Of a DNA stretch of 64,000 nt, positions 17,643 to 23,942 are shown one piece after another. The position numbers and the translations under genes were made by a program. How positions within the stretch are numbered: the first letter of the stretch is position 1; the number at the start of each line of letters is the position of its first letter. A model generated the notes under the pieces. That model worked only from the letters and a program-made list of their open reading frames with translations. It did no database searches and was not told the DNA's origin. Source of the stretch: Lentibacter sp. XHP0401 (GTDB lineage: Bacteria > Pseudomonadota > Alphaproteobacteria > Rhodobacterales > Rhodobacteraceae); NCBI RefSeq assembly GCF_025751535.1, contig NZ_JAOWLC010000003.1, positions 62,001 through 126,000 on the forward strand, read 5' to 3'.

Positions 17643-18095
17643 ATGCGCGTTAACTACACCACCCTCACAAAAACCATCCACTCGCTCACAACAGGCGAAA
17701 CCGACGAGGTCGCTCTTATGGCGACGCTGGTTTGCGAGCTTCATCACAGTGACGACCGCTTCGACTGGACAGGGTTTTACCGTGTAACAGAGCCTAACCT
17801 GCTCAAGATCGGTCCCTATCAAGGCGGCCACGGCTGCCTGCAAATCCCGTTCTCCCGCGGCGTCTGCGGCGCAGCAGCGCGAACGCGCAAAGTGCAGCTT
17901 GTCGACGATGTCGAAAGCTTCGAGGGCCATATCGCCTGCGCCTCCAGCACTCGCTCCGAGCTTGTCCTGCCGGTGTTCAACGCGGCGCACGAGGTGATCG
18001 CTGTGCTTGATATCGACAGCGACCAGCCCTCAGCGTTTACACACGAAGACGCGCAGGCTTTGGAGGCGATACTTGCCGAGGTTTTTGCACGGTGA
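17643..18095 (+). CDS. GAF-domain free methionine-(R)-sulfoxide reductase
   Basis: A 150-residue single GAF domain. Its three cysteines, C65 in HGCLQ, C75 in RGVCGAA and C99 in HIACAS, have the spacing (10 and 24) of the catalytic cysteines of E. coli fRMsr (YebR: 84, 94, 118). This makes it an enzyme that reduces free methionine-(R)-sulfoxide rather than a sensory GAF protein. DRFDWTGFY, GPYQGGHGCL and SRSELVLPV-like segments also fit. It would recycle oxidised free methionine in the cytoplasm, complementing the protein-acting MsrA at 39.9 kb. Repeats B and C flank it on both sides, so it is probably a single-gene unit. Confidence 0.88.
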   Translation: MRVNYTTLTKTIHSLTTGETDEVALMATLVCELHHSDDRFDWTGFYRVTEPNLLKIGPYQGGHGCLQIPFSRGVCGAAARTRKVQLVDDVESFEGHIACASSTRSELVLPVFNAAHEVIAVLDIDSDQPSAFTHEDAQALEAILAEVFAR

Positions 18096-18100
18096 GTTGA

Positions 18101-18239
18101 TTTCGAATTTCGCTTCGCGAAATCCGACCGTTGAGGGGGCCAGCCCCCTCAAATTCCTGAGAGTTTACAAACGCAAGCCGACAGAGCGCACTTGCTGCGC
18201 AGAATCGGCCCCTCGGTATATTTATTGCAATAAGAAAGA
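18101..18239 (-). repeat. Modular palindromic intergenic repeat, copy C (inverted, enlarged)
   Basis: The only copy facing left. Read on the minus strand: leader CTTTCTTATTGC-AAT-AAATAT (ending near 18218), an inserted hairpin built of CCGA/TCGG and GCGCA/TGCGC arms (18179-18208), a spacer, the GC hairpin TTGAGGGGGC/GCCCCCTCAA (18131-18152, perfect 10-bp arms) and the end module with ATTTCGC-gaa-GCGAAAT (18107-18124). It follows the GAF gene on the opposite strand. Confidence 0.8.
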
Positions 18240-18244
18240 CTCTT

Positions 18245-18269
18245 GTGAAAAAAGGCTTTGAAATTTCAT
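18245..18269. promoter_or_regulatory. Operator-like inverted repeat O1 before the XRE gene
   Basis: GTGAAA-N13-TTTCAT, containing also a perfect TGAAATTTCA palindrome at 18259-18268. The same half-site spacing recurs in O2, 39 bases downstream. Probably a binding site for the regulator encoded next. Confidence 0.55.
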
Positions 18270-18283
18270 GCCCTTGAGGCATC

Positions 18284-18308
18284 GTGAAAATAATAGAGCA
18301 AATTTCAC
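18284..18308. promoter_or_regulatory. Operator-like inverted repeat O2 before the XRE gene
   Basis: GTGAAA-N13-TTTCAC, ending nine bases before the XRE start codon. Together with O1 it forms a tandem pair with identical spacer length, typical of an autoregulated repressor; binding there would block transcription or translation start of the operon. Confidence 0.58.
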
Positions 18309-18317
18309 GGGATTCGA

Positions 18318-18887
18318 ATGAACCAAAAGGCCAGCCCTTCGCAAACTCTCGGAGCCGACCTGCGTGCATTACGTAAAGCACGTGGGCTGACGTTGAGTGA
18401 CATGGCCGACACCTTAGGCCGTTCTGTCGGCTGGCTCAGTCAGGTGGAGCGTGATTTGTCCGAGCCCTCCATCACCGATCTGCGCCATATTGCCCGCGCA
18501 CTCGGCGTTTCTGTTTCCATGCTGTTCAGCCACGCGCCCGCGCCGGCAGGCGAGGCGGGATATGTTGTGCGCAGAGGTGCGCGTCGCCCCATCGGCTCGG
18601 GCGAGGCGGGGCTTGTCGAAGAGTTACTCTCTCCCGATCTCACCGATGATTTCGAGATGGTTCACTCAACTTTCAAGCCGCATTCACGCATTGGGGAAGA
18701 AGTCACCCGCCCAACTCAGGAGGTCGGTTACCTAATCTCTGGCAAGCTTGATCTCGTCATCAGCGGTGCGCGCTTCACGATCCACCCGGGTGACAGTTTC
18801 CGCATCCGTGGCGAGCCTTTCGAATGGATCAACCCCTACGATGACCCAGCCGTTGCGATCTGGGTCATTGCGCCGCCGGTGTATTAA
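18318..18887 (+). CDS. XRE-family regulator with C-terminal cupin domain
   Basis: A 189-residue transcription factor: an N-terminal helix-turn-helix of the XRE/Cro type (about residues 12-66, LRALRKARGLTLSDMADTLG and WLSQVERDLSEPS) and a C-terminal cupin barrel (about 105-185, HPGDSFRIRGEPFEW) that would sense a small ligand. Proteins with this build usually control amine or amino-acid metabolism. It heads a tightly packed set (lysE, GFA, lysE, dehydrogenase, methyltransferase) with gaps of one to five bases, so it probably controls that operon and itself through the two GTGAAA-N13-TTTCAY repeats just upstream. The ligand may be a methylated amine such as dimethylglycine or sarcosine; that is an inference from the neighbours. 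Confidence 0.9.
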   Translation: MNQKASPSQTLGADLRALRKARGLTLSDMADTLGRSVGWLSQVERDLSEPSITDLRHIARALGVSVSMLFSHAPAPAGEAGYVVRRGARRPIGSGEAGLVEELLSPDLTDDFEMVHSTFKPHSRIGEEVTRPTQEVGYLISGKLDLVISGARFTIHPGDSFRIRGEPFEWINPYDDPAVAIWVIAPPVY

Positions 18888-18889
18888 TC

Positions 18890-19504
18890 ATGAGCTTCGA
18901 GGCCTGGACCATATTCGCGCTTTTCTGGCTGGTGTTCGTCACCACCCCGGGGCCAAATGCCGTCAACTGCATCCAATCGGGTATGAGCCTCGGCTTCCTG
19001 CGCGCTTTGCCCGCAGTGGCCGCGATTCTCTGCCAAGCCTCACTGTTCCTGACGCTCTCGGCTTTCGGCATCACAGCACTGCTCGCCGCATCCCCAACAG
19101 CATTCCTTGCGCTCAAATACGCAGGCGCAGGCTTTCTCGTTTATCTCGGCTTGCGCGCAATCCTAAGGGCACATCTGCCCATCGAAGCCAGCGCACACGC
19201 GGGCCGCACTCTCTTCTGGCGGTCTTTTCTGATCGCCACGATCAACCCGAAATCTGTTGCCGGTTACCTAGCCGCCTTCAGCCAGTTTGTAGACCCGAAC
19301 GCGCCGATAGCGCAGCAAATGTGGGTCATCGTGCCCACGGCGCTCACGCTTACAAGCTTTAGTTATTGCACCTACACCGCCCTCGGCACGGGGCTTGGAA
19401 AGCTCGCGCTCGGCGCGGTATTCAACGCTTGGTTCCGTCGTGTCATGGGCCTTTGTTTCATCGCCTATGGCCTCGCCCTCGGCGCAACAACGGGGAGAAT
19501 GTGA
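18890..19504 (+). CDS. LysE/RhtB-family exporter (first)
   Basis: A 204-residue inner-membrane protein of the LysE/RhtB family, with about six hydrophobic segments and the signature TPGPNAVNCIQSGMSLG near the N terminus and ATINPKSVAGYLAAF in the middle. These proteins export amino acids or related compounds. The gene starts two bases after the XRE stop and its own stop overlaps the RBS region of the GFA gene, so it is part of the same operon. A second, distinct LysE protein is encoded two genes downstream; their substrates may be different products of betaine breakdown, such as glycine or sarcosine, but no residue tells which. Confidence 0.88.
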   Translation: MSFEAWTIFALFWLVFVTTPGPNAVNCIQSGMSLGFLRALPAVAAILCQASLFLTLSAFGITALLAASPTAFLALKYAGAGFLVYLGLRAILRAHLPIEASAHAGRTLFWRSFLIATINPKSVAGYLAAFSQFVDPNAPIAQQMWVIVPTALTLTSFSYCTYTALGTGLGKLALGAVFNAWFRRVMGLCFIAYGLALGATTGRM

Positions 19505-19505
19505 C

Positions 19506-19877
19506 ATGCTGAAAGGCTCCTGCCTCTGCGGCGCATGCAGCTTTGAAACAACTGCCAAGCCGCAAGGTCCTTCCATGTGCCACTGCGCCCAATGCCGCGC
19601 ACAGTCTGGTGGCATCTGGTCCTCGGCTTACGTTCCGCGCGCCGAATTGCACATCTCCGGCCCGGTCAAATGGTTCGCTTCCTCAGAGGCAGCCCACCGT
19701 GGTTTCTGCCCCGAATGCGGCAGCTTCCTCTTCTGGGAGGCCCACGTTGAGGACACCACCAGCTTTTCTCTCGGCAGCATCACAGACCCCACCGGGCTAC
19801 GCCTTGAGAAGCACATTTTCACAGCCAGCAAAGGCGATTATTACGATATCGCCGATGGCCTTCCGCAGAAGGAATAG
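19506..19877 (+). CDS. GFA-family zinc protein (glutathione-dependent formaldehyde-activating-like)
   Basis: A 123-residue protein of the GFA fold, with all the zinc cysteines: C6 and C8 plus C11 in SCLCGAC, C25, C27 and C30 in CHCAQC, and C68 and C71 in CPECGS. Some family members were named for joining formaldehyde with glutathione, though the enzymatic nature of many is doubtful. The position is telling: it lies in an operon whose dehydrogenases strip N-methyl groups and can release formaldehyde when tetrahydrofolate runs short. The ATG at 19506 lies one base after the previous stop; the frame is open for 37 codons upstream, but the family starts here. A trap for formaldehyde is inferred only. 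Confidence 0.85.
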   Translation: MLKGSCLCGACSFETTAKPQGPSMCHCAQCRAQSGGIWSSAYVPRAELHISGPVKWFASSEAAHRGFCPECGSFLFWEAHVEDTTSFSLGSITDPTGLRLEKHIFTASKGDYYDIADGLPQKE

Positions 19878-19880
19878 GCC

Positions 19881-20504
19881 ATGTTAGAGACGGTTTTTAC
19901 CATGGACCCTGCCCTCATCCTTGCCTTCACAGGCGCAGGCATTCTGCTCAATATCACCCCCGGCTCCGATGTGGCCTTTTCAATGGCTTCCGGTATTTCG
20001 GGTGGTCCCCGCGCAGGCATCGCCGCCGCCACGGGGATCACTCTCGGGGGCCTCACACATGTGCTGTTTGCCGTTCTGGGTATATCCGCCGCGCTCATGG
20101 CGGTGCCTCACGCCTACGATATTATCCGCTATCTTGGCGCGGCCTATCTCATCCTGCTCGCCGTCAAAACATGGCGCGCCCCGCCCGAGCTTGAAAAGGC
20201 GCGCGGCGCAACCCGTCTCATCTCGGCCCTCAAGCGCGGCTATCTGACCAATCTGCTCAACCCGAAAGTCGCGCTCTTTATCCTTGCGTTCCTGCCCCAG
20301 TTCACCCGCCCGGAAGCAGGGCCAGTCTGGCAGCAAATCCTCATCCTTGGTCTCATCTTCAACGCCTCGGGCCTTGTCATCAACAGCACCTATGGCATTG
20401 CAGCTGGCCTCGCAGGCCACCGTATCATCCGTATGGGTGGAACCCTCAATAAAATCACATCCATCGTCTTCGGCGGCCTCGCTGCGCGCCTCATCTGGGA
20501 GTAA
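19881..20504 (+). CDS. LysE/RhtB-family exporter (second)
   Basis: A 207-residue LysE-family membrane protein with about six hydrophobic segments. The start region is MLETVFTMDPALIL, with a second ATG at 19902 that could serve instead. Signature parts are NITPGSDVAFSMASGISGG and GYLTNLLNPKVALFILAFLPQF, the NPK motif being typical for the family. It starts three bases after the GFA stop and ends five bases before the first dehydrogenase, so it belongs to the same transcript. It shares little sequence with the first LysE gene, so the pair did not arise by a recent local duplication. Confidence 0.88.
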   Translation: MLETVFTMDPALILAFTGAGILLNITPGSDVAFSMASGISGGPRAGIAAATGITLGGLTHVLFAVLGISAALMAVPHAYDIIRYLGAAYLILLAVKTWRAPPELEKARGATRLISALKRGYLTNLLNPKVALFILAFLPQFTRPEAGPVWQQILILGLIFNASGLVINSTYGIAAGLAGHRIIRMGGTLNKITSIVFGGLAARLIWE

Positions 20505-20509
20505 ACACC

Positions 20510-22960
20510 ATGTCCGATATTCCAAGCAAAGCCCGTGTGGTCATCATCGGCGGCGGCGTTGTCGGCTGCTCCGTGCTCTATCATCTCGGCCTCAAAGGCT
20601 GGACAGACTGCGTGCTGCTCGAGAAAAACGAGCTCACGGCCGGGTCTACATGGCACGCCGCTGGCAACGTGCCCACCTTCAGCACCTCATGGTCGATCAT
20701 GAACATGCAGCGCTACTCGACAGAGCTATATGCCCGCCTCGGCGCTGAAGTTGATTACCCGATGAACTACCACCAGACAGGCTCGCTCCGCCTCGCACAC
20801 TCCAAAGAGCGCATGCAAGAATTCGAGCGCGCCGCCTCTATGGGCCGCTACCAAGGCATGGATATCGAAATCCTCACGCCTGAAGAGACAAAGGCGCGCT
20901 ACCCCTTCCTCGAAACCCACGACCTCGCAGGCGCGCTCTTTGACCCGCATGATGGTGATATCGACCCCGCCCAACTTACCCAAGCCCTCGCCAAAGGCGC
21001 ACGCGACATGGGCCAGAAGGTGCTTCGTTTCACACCTGCCACAGGAGTCACCCAGCAGCCCGACAAGTCATGGATCGTGCACACTGAAAAAGGCGATATA
21101 GCCGCCGACTATGTGGTCAACGCCGCTGGTTACTACGCCCAGCGCGTCGGCGAGTGGTTCAAGCCCTATGGCGGGAGAACCGTGCCCATGATGGTGATGG
21201 AGCATCAATATCTGCTGACCGAGCAAATCCCCGAAATCGAGGCTTGGAGCAAAGACCACGGCAAGAAGCTCCCCCTGCTGCGCGATGTCGATGTTTCCTA
21301 TTACCTGCGTCAGGAAAAAGGCGGTTACAATCTTGGCCCCTACGAGCCAAATTGCAAAGCGCACTGGGACACCGACGCCGACAAAATGCCAGAGGATTTC
21401 TCCTTCCAACTCTGGCAGGAAGATCTCGACCGCATCGAGGATATCGTGACCGACGCGATGGAGCGTGTGCCGCTCATGGCCTCTTCGGGTGTCTCAAGCG
21501 TCATCAACGGCCCGATTCCTTACGCCCCTGACGGCCTTCCGCTCATCGGCCCCATGCCGGGGGTTGATAATGCCTTCGAGGCCTGTGTCTTTACCTTCGG
21601 CATCGCCCAAGGCGGCGGCGCGGGCAAAGTCATGGCAGAGTGGATTGTCGATGGCCAGACCGAGTGGGATATGTGGTCCGTCGATCCGCGCCGCTACACG
21701 GATTACACCGATCACGCCTACTGCGTGGCGAAAGGCATGGAAGTCTATGGCAACGAATACGCCATGCACTTCCCGTGGCACGAATGGCCCGCTGGCCGCG
21801 ACCAGAAGCTCTCCCCGGTTCATGACCGGGTGCTTGCCCAAGGCGGCGTCATGGGCGCCTACAACGGCTGGGAGCGCGCCAACTGGTTTGCACAGGAGGG
21901 CGATGACACATCGCTTGACGCCACCCATACATGGGGCCGCGCAGGCCCATGGGAGCAACGCATCCGCGAAGAATGCGAAGCCGTCCGCGACAACGTCGGC
22001 GTGCTCGATCTTCCCGGTTTCTCCCGCTTCAACCTGTCAGGCGAGGGCGCAGCCGAGTTCCTGCACGAACAAATCACAGGCGCTCTGCCCAAGATCGGCC
22101 GCATGAACCTGATGTATTTCGCCGACAGTCGCGGCCGCATCCTCACCGAAATGTCCTGTGTCCGCCACGATGAGGATTTCTTCACCCTCATCACAGCCGC
22201 CACAGCCCAATGGCACGATTTCGAGCTGCTCCGCTCGCGCCTGCCCGCAGACCTAACTCTCACAGATCACAGCACCGAGTTCGGCACACTCATCGTCACT
22301 GGCCCCAAAGCGCGTGACCTTTTCCAAAGCATCGGAACAGAAGCCGACCTCTCCCTGCCATGGCTCTCCCACCAGTCCGCAACAGTCGCTGGCCAGCCCT
22401 GCGCTCTCGCCCGTGTCTCTTTCGCAGGCGAGCTCGGCTGGGAGGTCCACGCCGCCAACGCAAACCTGCCCGTCATCTACGAAGCCATCCTCGCCGCAGG
22501 TGCAAAACCCTTCGGCATGTGGGCACTCAACTCGCTCCGTTTGGAAAAAGGCTACCGCGCATGGAAGGGTGACCTCTCCACAGACTACTCCCTCTTCGAG
22601 GGTGGGCTTGACCGCTTCGTCAAACTCGACAAACCACAAGACTTCCCCGGAAAATCCGCCCTGCAAGCTGAACGCCAACAAGGCCCCAAAAAGCGCTTCG
22701 TCACCCTCCTTGTCGAGGCTGGCGACACAGACGCGCCCTATATGTCCTGCCTCTACTCCGGTGGTGAAATCGTGGGCGAAACAACCTCGGGCGGCTGGGG
22801 CTACCGCATCGGCAAATCCATCGCCTTGGGCATGGTAAGAGTCGATCTGGCCATGCCCGGCACAGAGCTTGAAGTCGAAATCTACGGCACGCGTCACAGA
22901 GCCGTGGTGCAAGAAGACGCCCCCCTCTGGGACGCCGCAAACGAAAGGCTGCGCGCATGA
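20510..22960 (+). CDS. FAD/GcvT-type dimethylglycine/sarcosine dehydrogenase (first)
   Basis: An 816-residue enzyme with an N-terminal FAD-binding oxidase domain (G14-G-G16-VV-G19), a middle domain, and a C-terminal aminomethyltransferase (GcvT) part of about 370 residues. His49 in STWHAAGN aligns with the histidine that binds FAD covalently in mammalian dimethylglycine and sarcosine dehydrogenases. The reaction expected is oxidative removal of an N-methyl group, handed to tetrahydrofolate in the GcvT domain as 5,10-methylene-tetrahydrofolate. It overlaps the homocysteine methyltransferase gene by four bases (ATGA). A paralogue of equal length follows at 23.9 kb; which takes dimethylglycine and which sarcosine, or something else, cannot be settled here. 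Confidence 0.85.
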   Translation: MSDIPSKARVVIIGGGVVGCSVLYHLGLKGWTDCVLLEKNELTAGSTWHAAGNVPTFSTSWSIMNMQRYSTELYARLGAEVDYPMNYHQTGSLRLAHSKERMQEFERAASMGRYQGMDIEILTPEETKARYPFLETHDLAGALFDPHDGDIDPAQLTQALAKGARDMGQKVLRFTPATGVTQQPDKSWIVHTEKGDIAADYVVNAAGYYAQRVGEWFKPYGGRTVPMMVMEHQYLLTEQIPEIEAWSKDHGKKLPLLRDVDVSYYLRQEKGGYNLGPYEPNCKAHWDTDADKMPEDFSFQLWQEDLDRIEDIVTDAMERVPLMASSGVSSVINGPIPYAPDGLPLIGPMPGVDNAFEACVFTFGIAQGGGAGKVMAEWIVDGQTEWDMWSVDPRRYTDYTDHAYCVAKGMEVYGNEYAMHFPWHEWPAGRDQKLSPVHDRVLAQGGVMGAYNGWERANWFAQEGDDTSLDATHTWGRAGPWEQRIREECEAVRDNVGVLDLPGFSRFNLSGEGAAEFLHEQITGALPKIGRMNLMYFADSRGRILTEMSCVRHDEDFFTLITAATAQWHDFELLRSRLPADLTLTDHSTEFGTLIVTGPKARDLFQSIGTEADLSLPWLSHQSATVAGQPCALARVSFAGELGWEVHAANANLPVIYEAILAAGAKPFGMWALNSLRLEKGYRAWKGDLSTDYSLFEGGLDRFVKLDKPQDFPGKSALQAERQQGPKKRFVTLLVEAGDTDAPYMSCLYSGGEIVGETTSGGWGYRIGKSIALGMVRVDLAMPGTELEVEIYGTRHRAVVQEDAPLWDAANERLRA

Positions 22961-23853
22961 GCGAGATCACTCTTCTCGACGGCTCCATCGGCCAGGAAAT
23001 CGTCAAGCGCTCAGGCGGCCGTGCCACCTCGCTCTGGTCCACATCCGTGATGATGGAGCAGCCCGAAGTCGTGCGCGCCGTGCACACTGATTACTTCCAT
23101 GCAGGCGCCACAATCGCCACAATGAACAGCTATGCCATCTGGCCCGACAGGCTCGAGCGCGTCGACCTCGCAGCCGAGCACCTACACCTCCTCGATACAG
23201 CCGCCGCAGAGGCCATCGCGGCCCGCGCCGCCTTCGGTTCAGGCCGTGTCGCCGCCTCCCTCGGCCCCCTTGGCGCGTCCTATCGCCCCGATATCGCGAT
23301 CCCTCTGGCAGAAGCAGCAGAAGCCTACCGCATCAATATGGAGCGCCTCGCGCCTTCTGCCGATCTCTTCTTGATCGAAACGGTTTCTTCGCTTCATGCC
23401 GCCCGCGGCGCGCTCATGGGCTGCGCCACATCAAAAAAGCCTGTCTGGCTCGCCATCACAGTTGATGACGATGACGGGACCAGGCTCCGCTCAGGAGAAT
23501 CCGTCTCTAACCTTGCCCAACTCGTGCAAGAATTCGCGCCCGCCGCCCTCCTGGTCAACTGCTCCCGCCCCGAGGCCATCGCCGCTGCGCTTGATCTCAT
23601 CGCGCCCATAGGCCTGCCCTTTGGTGCCTACGCCAACGGCTTCACACGCATCTCCGAGGGCTTCCTGAAAGAAGCACCCACAGTCGATGCGCTGGAGCAA
23701 CGCAAAGATCTTGGCCCCGAAGACTACGCCACCTTCGCCATTCGCTGGATCGCCCAAGGCGCAACCATCGTGGGCGGCTGCTGCGAAGTCGGCCCCGAAC
23801 ACATCAGAGAACTCGCCACCCAACTCAAAGCCGCAGGGCACACGATTATCTAG
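22957..23853 (+). CDS. Homocysteine S-methyltransferase family protein (betaine-type inferred)
   Basis: A 298-residue zinc enzyme that moves a methyl group to homocysteine to make methionine. The zinc ligands are C202 in VNCSRP and the pair C275-C276 in GGCCEVGPEH; LLDGSIGQEI and the ET of FLIETVSS also match the family. Between two dehydrogenases of the dimethylglycine/sarcosine type, the most economical methyl donor is glycine betaine, giving dimethylglycine for the neighbours. S-methylmethionine or another donor remains possible, since the protein is shorter than mammalian BHMT. Start and previous stop overlap as ATGA. Repeat copy D begins directly after the stop. Confidence 0.85.
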   Translation: MSEITLLDGSIGQEIVKRSGGRATSLWSTSVMMEQPEVVRAVHTDYFHAGATIATMNSYAIWPDRLERVDLAAEHLHLLDTAAAEAIAARAAFGSGRVAASLGPLGASYRPDIAIPLAEAAEAYRINMERLAPSADLFLIETVSSLHAARGALMGCATSKKPVWLAITVDDDDGTRLRSGESVSNLAQLVQEFAPAALLVNCSRPEAIAAALDLIAPIGLPFGAYANGFTRISEGFLKEAPTVDALEQRKDLGPEDYATFAIRWIAQGATIVGGCCEVGPEHIRELATQLKAAGHTII

Positions 23854-23905
23854 CCTTTCTTATTGCCACAAATATCCTGGGGGGTGCGGGGGGCTAGCCC
23901 CCCGC
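23854..23905 (+). repeat. Modular palindromic intergenic repeat, copy D (short form)
   Basis: Leader CCTTTCTTATTGCCAC-AAATATCCTGGGGGG beginning at the base after the stop codon, followed by a perfect GC hairpin GCGGGGGGC-ta-GCCCCCCGC (23886-23905). No complete end module. It separates two genes of the same pathway on the same strand. Confidence 0.85.
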
Positions 23906-23942
23906 CGCTCCGCCAAGCCCCAGCATCCATGGAGTCACACAA

